Notes: generated by a model from the sequence alone, not told the origin. 64,000 bases of DNA from Bifidobacterium sp. B4142 (GCF_026537325.1 NZ_JAFNMJ010000001.1:868001-932000), one strand, 5' to 3'. Positions 1 through 9,441 are shown, counted from the first letter of the stretch. Translations and numbers: made by a program.

Positions 1-2072
1 TCGGACAGGGCCTGATCGTTCTCTTCGGCATCCTGGATCTTCAGCAGGTCGACCACGTTGACGAACTGGACCTTGAGGCCCAGCTTCTGCAGCATATCGT
101 CGGCGGCCAGGGCCTCCTGGGTGGGGATGTCGCCCGCAGTGGCGATGACGACATCAGCATCCTCGGCATCCTCGGCGTTGGAGGCCCAATCCCAGCGGGC
201 GGCCCCCTTCTCCAGCTCGGCGGCGGCCTCGTCCACGCTCTGGTAGGTGGCGGCGGGCTGCTTGCCGGCGAAGATGGCGTTGATGCAGTTGGTCGACTTG
301 TAGCAACGCTCGCCCACATTCAGCAGCATGTTGGCATCAGCGGGGAAGTAAATGTTGACTACATGATCGTTGTTGAAGTTCTTGTTCAGCAGGATGTCGA
401 CGAAGCCGGGATCCTGGTGTGAGAACCCGTTGTGGTCCTGACGCCAGACGTGCGAAGTGACCAGGAGGTTCAGGCCGGCGATGGGCTTGCGCCACGGAAT
501 CTCGCGGACTGTGGCCTCCAGCCACTTGGCATGCTGGTTGATCATGGAGTCGATGACGTGCACGAAGGACTCGTAGGAGCTCCAGATGCCATGGCGTCCG
601 GTCAGCAGGTAGCCTTCCAGGAAGCCTTCCATCTGGTGCTCGGAGAGCTGCTCGATGACCTGGCCGGTGTGGGCCATGTGCTCGTCGGTCAGCTCCGAAA
701 GGTAGTCGGCATCCCACTGCTTATTGGTCACCTCATAAGCGGCAGCCAGACGGTTGGAAGCCGTCTCATCGGGCCCGAAGATGCGGAAGTCGGTGGGGTT
801 CTTGGCTAGCACGTCGCGGGTGTAGTAGCCCAGGACACGGGTGGCCTCGGTGGCGCCCCAGCCATGTCCGTGCTTCTTGACGTCGATCTCGTAGTCGTGG
901 ATGTCAGGCAGCTCCAGCGGCTTGAGCAGACGCCCGCCATTGGCGTTGGGGTTCTCGCCGATGCGCAGGTCGCCCTTGGGCATGAAGCTGGTGACCTCGG
1001 GACGCAGGGCGCCCTTCTCGTCGAAGAGCTCCTCGGGCTTGTAGGAAGCCAGCCAGTTCTTGAGGACCTGGAAGTGGGCATCGGTGTCGCGGGCGGAGGT
1101 CAGCGGCACCTGGTGGGCACGCCAGGATCCCTCGGTCTTCTTGCCGTCGATGAACTTGGGGCAGGTCCAGCCCTTAGGCGTGCGGAAGATGATCATGGGG
1201 TAGAAGGGACGGGTCATGTCGTCGGTTTCGGCCCGGGCCTTGATGTCGCAGATCTTGTCGAAGACGGTCTCCAGCATGTCGGCGAAGCGACGGTGGATGG
1301 ACAGATGATCCTCGTCGTCGAAGCCTGCGACGAACTCGAAGGGCTCATAACCCAAGCCGTGGAAGTACTCATGCAGCTCCTCGTCGGAGATGCGCGAGAG
1401 GATGGTCGGGTTGGCGATCTTGTAGCCGTTCAGGTGCAGGATAGGCAGGACGATGCCGTCAGTGCGGGGGTTGACCAGCTTGTTGGACTGCCAGCCGGTG
1501 GCCAGAGGGCCGGTCTCGGCCTCGCCGTCGCCCACGATGCAGGGCACGAAGAGGCTGGGGTTGTTCATGATTGCGCCGTAGGCGTGGGAGAGTGCATAGC
1601 CCAGCTCGCCACCCTCGTGAATGGATCCGGGGGTTTCAGGCGCGAAGTGGGAGGGGATGCCGCCCGGGTAGGAGAACTGGCGGAAGAACTTCTGCAGGCC
1701 AGCATCATCGTTGGTGATCTTGGGGTAGTACTCGCTGTAAGTGCCATCCAGGTAGGACTGCGAGGTGCCGGCAGGGCCGCCGTGGCCGGGGCCCATGATG
1801 ATAACGGTGTTTTGCTGATGGTCGGCGATCAGACGGTTGATATGGCCCAGCAGGAAGTTCAGGCCGGGGGTGGTGCCCCAGTGGCCGACCAGACGATGCT
1901 TGACGTCCTCCCGAGTGAAGGGCTCCTTCATCAGGGGGTTGCTGCGAAGATAAATCTGTCCGATGGAAAGATAGTTGGCCGCTCGCCAATACTTGTCGAC
2001 GGCCTCGAGGGTCTCCTCGGCGATTGGGGTCTCCAGCTTCGCCCAAGGGGTGCCGATAACAGGATTCGTCAT
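1..2072 (-). CDS. xfp: Xylulose-5-phosphate/fructose-6-phosphate phosphoketolase, 3' end missing
   Basis: Thiamine-diphosphate enzyme that splits fructose-6-P or xylulose-5-P with phosphate to acetyl-P plus erythrose-4-P or glyceraldehyde-3-P, the central step of the bifid shunt in the cytoplasm. Translation of the minus strand from ATG at 2072 ([10 protein letters not shown]) is open to the left edge: about 690 of the roughly 825 residues usual for the family. Family stretches are clear, including [33 protein letters not shown] and the ThDP-binding GDGEAETGP. An AGGAG ribosome site lies 8 bases before the ATG. The C-terminal domain lies outside the window. It is divergent from guaA. Confidence 0.97.
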   Translation of the reverse strand, partial: MTNPVIGTPWAKLETPIAEETLEAVDKYWRAANYLSIGQIYLRSNPLMKEPFTREDVKHRLVGHWGTTPGLNFLLGHINRLIADHQQNTVIIMGPGHGGPAGTSQSYLDGTYSEYYPKITNDDAGLQKFFRQFSYPGGIPSHFAPETPGSIHEGGELGYALSHAYGAIMNNPSLFVPCIVGDGEAETGPLATGWQSNKLVNPRTDGIVLPILHLNGYKIANPTILSRISDEELHEYFHGLGYEPFEFVAGFDDEDHLSIHRRFADMLETVFDKICDIKARAETDDMTRPFYPMIIFRTPKGWTCPKFIDGKKTEGSWRAHQVPLTSARDTDAHFQVLKNWLASYKPEELFDEKGALRPEVTSFMPKGDLRIGENPNANGGRLLKPLELPDIHDYEIDVKKHGHGWGATEATRVLGYYTRDVLAKNPTDFRIFGPDETASNRLAAAYEVTNKQWDADYLSELTDEHMAHTGQVIEQLSEHQMEGFLEGYLLTGRHGIWSSYESFVHVIDSMINQHAKWLEATVREIPWRKPIAGLNLLVTSHVWRQDHNGFSHQDPGFVDILLNKNFNNDHVVNIYFPADANMLLNVGERCYKSTNCINAIFAGKQPAATYQSVDEAAAELEKGAARWDWASNAEDAEDADVVIATAGDIPTQEALAADDMLQKLGLKVQFVNVVDLLKIQDAEENDQALS

Positions 2073-2409
2073 GTGTACTCCTGCACTTTAGTGCGATTGT
2101 TTATTTACTTCGGTTACGGGCTCGTGCGGTGTCATTTCAGGCATCCGTCGGGTTCGTACCCAATGCCTACATGGTACGTGAACGAGCAGACTTTTCTGAA
2201 CGTTTTCTTGCAGTGTGTGTTCGCTCTTGTGAGAAAATGCGAGGGAATTGTCTGCTTGCAGACAGGAATTATTGCCGGGGGTGCCGATCAGGGCTCAATG
2301 ACGGTAGCATTGTCGAAAACTGCAACCATACTGGACTTGCCCGCGGGCGTTAACTCGTCGCTCCCGGGCATCCATGGCAGATACAGCATACATATATATA
2401 AGGAGTCTT
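2073..2409. other. Divergent xfp-guaA intergenic region
   Basis: No gene is supported in these 337 bases. Two inverted repeats can be seen. GCACT-TT-AGTGC (2083-2094) sits just ahead of the xfp ribosome site. An imperfect pair, GTTCGTACC (2152-2160) with GGTACGTGAAC (2173-2183), lies further out. Both are candidate regulator sites. I see no convincing -35/-10 pair and no purine riboswitch fold before guaA. Confidence 0.4.
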
Positions 2410-3972
2410 ATGGCACAGGGTCCCGTCCTGGTGGTCGATTTCGGTGCGCAGTACGCCCAGCTGATCGCTCGTCGAGTCAGGGAGGCGGGGGTCTACTCCG
2501 AGCTGGTGCCCCATTCGATGAGCCTGGAGCAGATGCTGGCCAAGGATCCCAAGGCGGTCATCCTCTCCGGTGGGCCTGCCTCCGTCTACGTGGACGGGGC
2601 GCCTACCATAGATAAAAGGATTTTCGAGGCAGGGGTGCCTGTGCTGGGCATCTGCTACGGCTTCCAGGTCATGGCCCATGAGCTGGGCGGTGAAGTGGAC
2701 AAGGCGGCCTTGGGGGAGTACGGCAAGACCGAGGCCTTCATCGACAGCGCCAGGGGAATACTACAGGATTCACCCGCACGGCAGGATGTGTGGATGAGCC
2801 ATGGCGTCGCCGTCAACCGTGCGCCTGAAGGCTTTGAGGTTCTGGCGCATACCGAGGGTGCTCCTGTGGCGGCCATGCAGGATCCATCCCGGGGGCTGTA
2901 CGGGGTCCAGTGGCATCCCGAGGTGACCAACACTCCTCTGGGGCAGGACTTGATCAACCGCTTCCTGCATCAGTGCGCCGGACTTCCGTCGGACTGGAAC
3001 GCTTCGGGCATCATCGAGCAGCAGGTGGAGAAGATTCGTCGCACAGTGGGTGACGACCAGGTTATCTGCGGCCTGTCGGGCGGAGTCGATTCAGCCGTGG
3101 CGGCCGCTCTGGTCCACAGGGCCGTCGGCGACCAGCTGACTTGCGTCTTTGTGGATCATGGTCTGCTGCGCAAGGGGGAGGCCGAGCAGGTCAGGCATGA
3201 TTTCGTAGCCGCCACTGGCATCAAGCTAATTGCCGTGGATGCTTCACAGGACTTCCTGACTGCCCTCAAGGGCGTTTCCGAACCCGAGCGCAAGCGCAAG
3301 ATCATCGGGGAGAAGTTCATCCGCACCTTTGAAAGGGCCCAGCGGCAGGTGATTAAAGAGGCCGGCAAGACCGGCAAGGAAGTCAAGTTCCTGGTGCAGG
3401 GCACGCTCTACCCCGACGTTGTCGAGTCTGGCGGTGGAGATGGAGCGGCCAATATCAAGTCCCATCACAACGTGGGTGGTCTGCCCAAGGATGTCAAGTT
3501 CCAGCTGATCGAGCCCCTGCGCACCCTCTTCAAGGACGAGGTCCGGGCCATCGGCACCGAACTGGGCCTGCCCGATCAGATCGTCTGGCGCCAGCCCTTC
3601 CCGGGCCCTGGTCTAGGCATCCGCATCATCGGGGAGATTACCCAGGAACGCTTGGAGACCCTGCGCGAGGCCGACGCCATCGTCCGCGAGGAGCTGTCCA
3701 AGGCTGGGCTGGATCGACAGATCTGGCAGTGCCCGGTGGTGCTTCTGGCCAATGTGCATTCAGTAGGGGTGCAGGGCGACGAGCGTACCTATGGCTCGCC
3801 GATTGTGCTGCGTCCGGTCTCCTCCGAGGACGCCATGACTGCTGACTGGACACGTCTGCCCTACAACGTGCTGGCCACCATCTCCACACGCATTACCAAC
3901 GAGTGCCCGGGAATCAATCGTGTGGTCCTGGACTGCACCTCGAAGCCTCCGGCAACCATCGAGTGGGAGTAA
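2410..3972 (+). CDS. guaA: GMP synthase (glutamine-hydrolysing)
   Basis: Converts XMP to GMP with glutamine and ATP, in the last step of guanine nucleotide synthesis. The 520 residues match the usual length. The N-terminal class I glutaminase has its nucleophile in GICYG (Cys82) and the WHPEV His/Glu motif. The ATP-pyrophosphatase domain has the P-loop GLSGGVDSA near residue 225, followed by the C-terminal dimerisation domain ([10 protein letters not shown]). The start at 2410 is chosen over an in-frame ATG at 2374 because an AAGGAG site lies 5 bases ahead of it. A long hairpin follows the stop. Confidence 0.97.
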   Translation: MAQGPVLVVDFGAQYAQLIARRVREAGVYSELVPHSMSLEQMLAKDPKAVILSGGPASVYVDGAPTIDKRIFEAGVPVLGICYGFQVMAHELGGEVDKAALGEYGKTEAFIDSARGILQDSPARQDVWMSHGVAVNRAPEGFEVLAHTEGAPVAAMQDPSRGLYGVQWHPEVTNTPLGQDLINRFLHQCAGLPSDWNASGIIEQQVEKIRRTVGDDQVICGLSGGVDSAVAAALVHRAVGDQLTCVFVDHGLLRKGEAEQVRHDFVAATGIKLIAVDASQDFLTALKGVSEPERKRKIIGEKFIRTFERAQRQVIKEAGKTGKEVKFLVQGTLYPDVVESGGGDGAANIKSHHNVGGLPKDVKFQLIEPLRTLFKDEVRAIGTELGLPDQIVWRQPFPGPGLGIRIIGEITQERLETLREADAIVREELSKAGLDRQIWQCPVVLLANVHSVGVQGDERTYGSPIVLRPVSSEDAMTADWTRLPYNVLATISTRITNECPGINRVVLDCTSKPPATIEWE

Positions 3973-3978
3973 GTATCT

Positions 3979-4025
3979 GGGCCGGACAAGTCATATGGCG
4001 ATATGTCATATGACTTGTCCGGCCC
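3979..4025 (+). terminator. Long perfect inverted repeat after guaA
   Basis: Arms of 19 bases (GGGCCGGACAAGTCATATG at 3979-3997 and its exact complement at 4007-4025) flank a 9-base loop, starting six bases after the guaA stop. There is no T-run after it, so it may act as a bidirectional stop or an mRNA stabiliser between the convergent guaA and 4066-4443 genes. Confidence 0.75.
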
Positions 4026-4065
4026 ATTCGGTTGACCTCTCGCCACTTGATGTCGATAGAAGAGC

Positions 4066-4443
4066 TCAGGTGTTGGAATTCATTGTTTGCTGCTTTGTGA
4101 TGGCCGCGTTGATCCGGTTGACCAGCTCGCGGGGATGCTCTACTCCGAGCACCAGTCGGTCATAGTGCTCCCCCTTGAGTTGGATGACGATGGGGCTTTC
4201 CGGTCTAGTGACATTCCAGAATGATTTCTCCCCTTGCTCAATAAATGTGCCGGCCCATTTACCGGGAACATGCAGGCCGGGTACACGCAGTCCTTTGGCA
4301 TCGTCAAGAATGCCCGGATCCTCGCTCGCGCCCAGAACATGCTCGAGCGGCACCACCAGTTTCCCCCTGAACGACCACATCTTATCCAAACCCTGCGGCT
4401 CAATCTCCAGGGTCCGCCCGACAATTGCCACCTTGTTGTTCAT
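4066..4443 (-). CDS. Small conserved protein, possibly PH-like fold
   Basis: A 125-residue soluble protein without signal peptide or membrane segment. Its pattern of short beta-strand-like stretches (VAIVGRTLEIEP, KLVVPLEHVLGA, IVIQLKGEHYDRLVLGV) and a C-terminal amphipathic helix (HPRELVNRINAAI) resembles small bacterial PH-like domain proteins; that is inference only. The ribosome site AAAGAGG lies 6 bases before the ATG. It starts 12 bases after the stop of the TetR gene at 4456-4869 and is probably co-transcribed with it, so it may be the regulator's target or partner. Function unknown. Confidence 0.7.
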   Translation of the reverse strand: MNNKVAIVGRTLEIEPQGLDKMWSFRGKLVVPLEHVLGASEDPGILDDAKGLRVPGLHVPGKWAGTFIEQGEKSFWNVTRPESPIVIQLKGEHYDRLVLGVEHPRELVNRINAAITKQQTMNSNT

Positions 4444-4455
4444 GATTTGCCTCTT

Positions 4456-4869
4456 TCATTCATCATCAGACTGCAACCGAACATGTGCACGCTGCAGCAG
4501 CGTCTCGCCAAGGAGCTTGGCGACATCAACGCTCACAGCATCGGCATGGCACGATCTCGAACGGGACAGCTTCACAAGGTAGTCCCTGACCAGTCCACGA
4601 ACCTCGAGATCATGATCTGACAACTCCATGAGTGCTACCAATACCAGATCGAGCACTCCTGAATCGCGCGACTCCGAATCCGTTGCGTCACGTAGCGCAG
4701 CCACGAACATGCCACGCTTGCTGCCAAACGCACCGTAGAGGCTACCTCGTAGCAGACCCGTTGCCTTAACGAGCGCATCAATCGACGTACCCTCATAGCC
4801 ATGCTCCAGGAAAACTTCTCCTGCACGGGCAAGGATCTCATCATCATTGAAATTTCTCTTACGACCCAT
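4456..4869 (-). CDS. TetR-family transcriptional regulator
   Basis: A 137-residue DNA-binding protein. The N-terminus is a TetR HTH (EILARAGEVFLEHGYEGTSIDALVKATGLLRGSLYGAFGSKRGMF, residues about 10-55) and the C-terminal ligand domain is short for a family usually near 190-200 residues. The start at 4869 (MGRKRNF) is preferred. An upstream in-frame ATG at 4905 falls inside an inverted repeat and would place the promoter within the coding region. A promoter-like pair upstream predicts an mRNA beginning at or next to the ATG. It is the first gene of a two-gene leftward unit with 4066-4443. Confidence 0.85.
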   Translation of the reverse strand: MGRKRNFNDDEILARAGEVFLEHGYEGTSIDALVKATGLLRGSLYGAFGSKRGMFVAALRDATDSESRDSGVLDLVLVALMELSDHDLEVRGLVRDYLVKLSRSRSCHADAVSVDVAKLLGETLLQRAHVRLQSDDE

Positions 4870-4905
4870 GCCCGCCAAGATACCATTAATTGACTGAATA
4901 GTCAA
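4869..4905 (-). promoter_or_regulatory. Promoter with overlapping palindrome, likely leaderless
   Basis: On the minus strand TTGACT (4905-4900), a 17-base spacer and TATCTT (4882-4877) form a good -35/-10 pair. The -10 ends 7 bases before the ATG at 4869, so transcription would start at the start codon. TTGACT and AGTCAA form an inverted repeat with a 4-base spacer (4890-4905) that overlaps the -35, a natural position for autorepression by the TetR protein. Confidence 0.55.
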
Positions 4906-5047
4906 GAATGATAAACGACCCTATCACATATTCTTTTTAAGAAGAATCATAGGCATTTTTCTACTCTCTCAATAATTTTATACGTGTTTTCATATCTGCG
5001 CGACATATTTACCCACACTGTAACGAAAACGACATAGACTAATTACT

Positions 5048-5482
5048 ATGAGTGTCAGCACGTGGCGCACCGCCGATAAGGTCGCAGTTAGCTTTGTCCA
5101 GAAATGGCTGAAAGAGTCCAAACGTTCAATAAGCATCAAATTCCTAGCCGACAAAGTTGGATGCTCTTATGCGCGAATGTACAACGTTCTCAAATACCAA
5201 AACTCTCCTCTCAATATTTCCGAGTTCCTAATCATTTGCAAAGTCTTTACACGCAATCCTGCTATCGAAATAGACCAGATAATTAGTAAAACAGCTGAAT
5301 TAGATGGCACAGTGGAAGAAACAAATCATTGGCGTCATGATGCACAAACTCATGACACAAAGAAACAAAAGAGAGAGGCAACATTTAAACAGCAAAAACA
5401 GGCTGCAACAAACATATTAAGAGACAAAGTAATCTCCATAGTTAACACTTACCTTGAAACAATAAACAGTCATAAGAATTAA
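5048..5482 (+). CDS. Lysine-rich HTH-like protein of unknown function
   Basis: A 144-residue protein. Residues about 25-75 (SISIKFLADKVGCSYARMYNVLKYQNSPLNISEFLIICKVF) read like a Xre-type helix-turn-helix of the kind found in mobile-element and phage regulators. The remainder is a polar, Lys/Gln-rich helix. Codon use is AT-rich (many AAA, ATA, AAT) compared with neighbours, suggesting acquisition. There is no ribosome site. A TAGACT box ends 7 bases before the ATG, so a leaderless message is possible. It stands alone between a divergent TetR unit and a degraded region. Confidence 0.6.
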   Translation: MSVSTWRTADKVAVSFVQKWLKESKRSISIKFLADKVGCSYARMYNVLKYQNSPLNISEFLIICKVFTRNPAIEIDQIISKTAELDGTVEETNHWRHDAQTHDTKKQKREATFKQQKQAATNILRDKVISIVNTYLETINSHKN

Positions 5483-6060
5483 ATACACTCACGTAAAAGC
5501 GCGAAACAGAATATTCGCAGCTATCTGAGAAAAGTATCTTTCATTAGTCGCATCTTCCTGATTAGGCGGCAGAAAGTATATTCATGGTAGTCAATTGCCA
5601 AATGTTCAGCGGAAGATATTGGACCCTGAGTCGACAGACCCAGAATCCAGCAGTCCGGACTATGTTCGACACCTCGGTTGTCTCTAATGTTGATGATTGG
5701 AATGCCATCCTGACCCAGGCCTGGTATCCATCGGTTCGTCGGTAACAGGCGCAGTCGCGTCCGTCTTGGTGCTTGCCATGTCAACTTTCGGTTTGCTGCC
5801 AATCTGTCGCAGATTGATCAAAAATCGCGAGCAAACCACTGACTACGTGCAGAAAATCTTTTCTCGGACTTTATCCAACAAGGACGATACTAGCTCAGAG
5901 TCGTTGCGGTCTGATCATAAAGATACCTGCGGCATAGATGCTAGAGTTTCTACGCATATGGGGGTAGCCAATATTCCCCTAAGATGACCGTCCTTATCTT
6001 TTATCGCAAACTGCGCTAATTTCAGATATTGTAAGTGTTACGATTTTGCATCTTTTTAGG
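5483..6060. other. 578-base stretch without a supported gene
   Basis: Overlapping frames are open on both strands: 5697-5987 plus, which has one hydrophobic stretch (VASVLVLAMSTFGLLPI), and 5521-5802 minus. Neither has a ribosome site or a recognisable family, and they overlap each other. Next to an ATPase fragment and an AT-rich HTH gene, this is best read as decayed accessory DNA. Confidence 0.4.
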
Positions 6061-6588
6061 TCACTCCGGCATCGAAAAGAAACGTTGGTAGTTCTTGTTG
6101 CTTTTCACGAGATCGTGATGCTTGCCAATGACTGGCGTGGTGCTTCCGTCAAGATAGATGACAGAGCTTGTGCCTGAAATGATATCCAGATCGTGGGTGA
6201 CGATGATAAAGGCTCTGTCCGAATACTCTGTCATGGATTGATAGACGCTACGTTTTGTCTTATTATCCAATCCGTTGAACGGCTCATCAAGTACAACGAG
6301 TTTTCTCCCGTTTAGCAAGGCCCTCGCTAAGGCTAGGCGCTTTTTCTCGCCGTTCGATAGATTCTTGCCGTCTTCACTGATTCTGGAGTCGAGACCCAAG
6401 GGAAAGGTTTGGATTCGTTGATCGAGACCTACTTTATGTAGTGTGGCCCAAATTTCGGTGTCTTTTATGCTCTGATCTGAGGTCTTTGTTTTGTGCACCT
6501 GGGGGGACAAACGGTAAGTAATATATATGCCGCATCGGATGAATGAATGCTGTTGTGGTGTTTCAACAAGCGTACCACTTAAGAAAGC
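6061..6588 (-). pseudogene. C-terminal remnant of an ABC-transporter ATPase
   Basis: The frame encodes the second half of an ABC-exporter nucleotide-binding domain (CydC/MsbA-like arrangement). It has a Q-loop-like LSPQVH, the signature LSNGEKKRLALARALL, Walker B KLVVLDEPFNGLD and the switch histidine in IIVTHD. Walker A and the membrane domain are absent. The frame is open back to 6588, where it meets the end of the response-regulator gene, and it has no ATG; a TTG at 6510 is the only likely start. Without Walker A it cannot bind ATP normally, so a truncated remnant is the simplest reading. Confidence 0.75.
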
Positions 6589-7314
6589 CTATCCTATGAC
6601 TTTGGGAGGCCTTCTCAAGTGCTTTGAGGGATGTCCTACGTTCTGGTCCATCGCGGCTTTGTACCAGAGAACAGCTATGTTAAGCCGTTCTCTGACGCCG
6701 AGTTTTTTGAGTATTCGACTTACGGTCTTCTTGACGGAGTCAGCATGTACGCCTAATCTTTGGGCTATTTCAGCGTTAGTCAGGCCTTCACTGATGAGGG
6801 AGGCAACTTCGAATTCACGTCTGCCTAGGTTGGCAAATTGCTGTTGCAATTCCATTTCTTCCTCGTTTGTTTTCGCTGCGGTTATCCCCCTACGTATAAC
6901 CTCACCGGTTATGCGTGGGGTGAGGATGGCATCACCCGCACATACGGATCGGATCGCCTTACATAAGTCTGCTGCTCTGACATCCTTGAGCAGGAATCCA
7001 GAAGCGCCCGCACTAAGGCCCCCGAAGGCGTAGTCGTCTTGGTCGTAGGTGGTCAGGATGATAACTCTGATGGACGGGTACCGTTCCTTGATGACGCTGG
7101 TGGCGTCAAGGCCATCCATAATCGGCATCCGCACGTCCATCAGAATCACGTCGGGCAGAAACCGTTGCTGCTTCTCGGCGAATTCCAGGAAGTCAAGGGC
7201 TTCTTTGCCGTTTCCCGCCTGGCCTATCACCTGCAATCCATGATCTACGGCTATCATAAGCGCAAATCCCATTCTGGCTGGACGTTGGTCATCTACGATC
7301 ATGACACGGATCAT
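6589..7314 (-). CDS. NarL/LuxR-type response regulator
   Basis: A 241-residue regulator. The receiver domain has Asp8/Asp9, phospho-acceptor Asp60 (VILMDVRMP), Thr near 88 and Lys110. The C-terminal LuxR HTH (REFEVASLISEGLTNAEIAQRLGV) spans about 172-236. The start at 7314 (MIRVMIVDD) is chosen because receiver domains begin this way and the preceding kinase ends one base upstream with GAGGAA acting as ribosome site. It pairs with the kinase at 7316-8572 and is the last gene of a seven-gene operon with a drug/peptide-type ABC transporter. The palindrome at 12136-12157 is a candidate target. Confidence 0.93.
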   Translation of the reverse strand: MIRVMIVDDQRPARMGFALMIAVDHGLQVIGQAGNGKEALDFLEFAEKQQRFLPDVILMDVRMPIMDGLDATSVIKERYPSIRVIILTTYDQDDYAFGGLSAGASGFLLKDVRAADLCKAIRSVCAGDAILTPRITGEVIRRGITAAKTNEEEMELQQQFANLGRREFEVASLISEGLTNAEIAQRLGVHADSVKKTVSRILKKLGVRERLNIAVLWYKAAMDQNVGHPSKHLRRPPKVIG

Positions 7315-7315
7315 G

Positions 7316-8572
7316 TTATTCCTCGCTATCTGTGGGTTCTTTGAGTGAGGGGATACGGGCTTGTAGGAGCCATCCGTTGGACGTGGGCCCTGATTGCAGG
7401 ACACCACCATATCCTCGAAGAGTTTCTTGGAGTCTGTTCAGCCCGGTTCCGTCGCCGGATGGCTCTTGAACGGGTTTACCGTTGTCCCTGACCGAGATGG
7501 TTATGCCGCCCCGACTGTCATGGTCCCAAGAGATTACGATACGGTCGACGTGATTCCCGTGTCGGAGTACGTTGGTAATGGCCTCTCTGGTGATGATGAA
7601 GCTCAGATTAGCCTGTATAGGGTCTTGCGGCCGGCGTCCGGTTTCAGTCAGTGCGACGGTCATCCCGACTTGCCGTGCATGATTAATGATCGGGTTGATA
7701 TCATCCCAGTGGTATGCCTGCTTTTGCCCTTCCGACGCGAGTTGATACCCGTCGATATTGGACGACGGCTGAAGTGCTTTCACGGCCGTTCTGGTATCAG
7801 CCAGTCCCTGGCGCGCCAGTTCGTTAATCATACTGATGGCATCATCGACTTCCGGTTTTCCGGTGATTTGGTCCAGACCCTCGGACAGCGCGATGATGGC
7901 CGTCAGGTCGTGGCCCACGCTGTCATGGAGCTCTGCGGCAATTCGGGATTGGTGGACTGCCCGATCGCGCTGTTGCGCCAGGTGCTGGCTCCGTCTACGT
8001 TCGTTCGAAAGCGTCTGTTCGGACAGGTGCCGTTCCCGCCGTGCCCTGGACACCAGTCCCAAACCCACGCATAAGGCGGAGTACGTGGCTGTAGAGTAAA
8101 GCAGACCGGTGAAGTTGGCGTCCTGATGCCACAGGGTCGCCAGGATCGTGGCCGTCAACACCAAAAGAGCGGTTGGGATCAGGCAGGCGATGAGGTTTCT
8201 GAGTTTCCCGGTCTCGACCGTGCAGGCGTAGAGAGCGATATACCACACTGAGACTAGGTCGGTATATGCGGAACCGTAGATTGCCGCCGTCAGCAGCATG
8301 AGGATGGTGATGGCCAGCAGAGTCGCCGTGGGTCGTCGACGGCGTAAGCAGAGCAGGATGAGGGACAGGATGATGATGACAACATACAGAGGCATGCCCC
8401 ATGCCGTGGTGTCCAGAACCTGACGCAAGGTTCGGTCGGCGCTGTCGGGAGCGAGGACCAGCCGCGTGAGCATCATTGTTTCGTACAGGGCGCACACGAA
8501 GACCATGACATAAGTTGTGCTTGGCCTATTCCAGTATTCGAACCAATCAGCCAGCTTCCTGTTCGGCTTCAT
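7316..8572 (-). CDS. Membrane histidine kinase, HisKA_3 (DesK/LiaS) type
   Basis: A 418-residue sensor kinase. Residues about 20-175 hold four to five hydrophobic membrane segments with little extracellular loop, the layout of intramembrane-sensing kinases that monitor a partner transporter. The dimerisation motif AAELHDSVGHDLT carries phospho-His216. The ATPase region has ITREAITNVLRHG (N box), VRDNGKP and GTGLNRLQE (G box). Its stop is one base from the response-regulator start. Its position behind ABC and lipoprotein genes suggests that it senses cell-envelope stress or a peptide; the ligand is unknown. Confidence 0.92.
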   Translation of the reverse strand: MKPNRKLADWFEYWNRPSTTYVMVFVCALYETMMLTRLVLAPDSADRTLRQVLDTTAWGMPLYVVIIILSLILLCLRRRRPTATLLAITILMLLTAAIYGSAYTDLVSVWYIALYACTVETGKLRNLIACLIPTALLVLTATILATLWHQDANFTGLLYSTATYSALCVGLGLVSRARRERHLSEQTLSNERRRSQHLAQQRDRAVHQSRIAAELHDSVGHDLTAIIALSEGLDQITGKPEVDDAISMINELARQGLADTRTAVKALQPSSNIDGYQLASEGQKQAYHWDDINPIINHARQVGMTVALTETGRRPQDPIQANLSFIITREAITNVLRHGNHVDRIVISWDHDSRGGITISVRDNGKPVQEPSGDGTGLNRLQETLRGYGGVLQSGPTSNGWLLQARIPSLKEPTDSEE

Positions 8573-8613
8573 CGCTCCGGCCCCTTCCGCAATACCCCTA
8601 TCTCATTATGCCG

Positions 8614-8943
8614 TCACCTGACGAGAAGGAAGAAGTCGGCAGCCAGAACCGTTGTCGCAACGAGCACGAGGAACGCTGCGTTGCCGGTGAGCAGTAGAGC
8701 CATCCGGGCCAATGCCCGGTGCCGTATAGCCGTTTTACGGTACGTGACCGCTGCAATGACAAAACCCAGCAGGACGCACAGGCTGTTGCAGACGATTATG
8801 GAATTGCGTAGGTTGCCCATGGCATACAGCCGGACTCCGCAGAGCTGCAAGAACAGGGTGACGAGCGAGGGGGCAAATGCTGATCCTAGGGCCAGCCAGG
8901 CTACGGCAATGCGGGTCGGCGCCGAACCGGTGTTCCTGCCCAT
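8614..8943 (-). CDS. Small integral membrane protein
   Basis: A 109-residue protein with about three membrane segments (IAVAWLALGSAFAPSLVTLFLQL, SIIVCNSLCVLLGFVIAAVTY, ALLLTGNAAFLVLVATTVLA). No family is recognised. The ribosome site AGAGGAG overlaps the end of the upstream lipoprotein gene, 7 bases away, and the kinase follows after 41 bases, so it belongs to the operon. It could be an accessory subunit of the kinase or transporter, or an immunity protein; this is inference from position. Confidence 0.7.
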   Translation of the reverse strand: MGRNTGSAPTRIAVAWLALGSAFAPSLVTLFLQLCGVRLYAMGNLRNSIIVCNSLCVLLGFVIAAVTYRKTAIRHRALARMALLLTGNAAFLVLVATTVLAADFFLLVR

Positions 8944-8950
8944 GAGCTTC

Positions 8951-9403
8951 TCACTCCTCTTTTGAGATCAGGGTAAGGCTGCCGGTGAAGTGGTCCCCGC
9001 TGGCGTAGATGTAGAAGCTGCTGCCGTCCAGGGCGTAGGTCTGGTCGAAGGCGCCCCGGTGGATGGGCAGGGGACGCTTCATGTCCGAGCCGTCGGTCAC
9101 CAGGATCGTCCCGGCACCCTGCGTGCCGGACACCCGGCCGGTGACGTGTATGGTCGTGTGTTTGCCGGTCCCCCCGAAGAGGGTCTCCGTGCCGGTGAAT
9201 CCATGATAGGAGGCCATGTACCTTCCTGAGTAGGAATCAGCGGCATCCGATCGCGTTCCCACCAAATCGTCCTGCCTGCTGACCCCCAGGCCGGTCGAGC
9301 ATCCGGAGAGGGCGGATAGCGCCAGCAACGCCGTAATGAATATGACGAGACGGCGGATGACATGGAGTGCGGGGTGACCCGCCCTGTCGGTGGCGAGGGT
9401 CAT
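8951..9403 (-). CDS. Small lipoprotein in the ABC/two-component operon
   Basis: A 150-residue protein with a lipoprotein signal: basic residues then VIFITALLALSALSGC, with the lipobox Cys at residue 35. The mature part is a Gly/Thr-rich beta-type domain of about 115 residues that I do not recognise. The ribosome site AAAGGA is 8 bases before the ATG. Lipoproteins next to LanFEG-type transporters often act as substrate-binding immunity (LanI-like) factors; whether this one does is inference. Confidence 0.75.
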   Translation of the reverse strand: MTLATDRAGHPALHVIRRLVIFITALLALSALSGCSTGLGVSRQDDLVGTRSDAADSYSGRYMASYHGFTGTETLFGGTGKHTTIHVTGRVSGTQGAGTILVTDGSDMKRPLPIHRGAFDQTYALDGSSFYIYASGDHFTGSLTLISKEE

Positions 9404-9441
9404 GGTGCATGTCCTTTCTTAGAATGGATTGATTCTGTTGG

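Noticed and set aside
864-2615. 583-codon open frame on the plus strand
   Set aside because: It is antisense to xfp and runs into guaA; the xfp reading on the minus strand is unmistakable.
5697-5987. 96-codon plus-strand frame with one hydrophobic stretch
   Set aside because: No ribosome site, no family, and it overlaps an equally open minus-strand frame; not supported as a gene.
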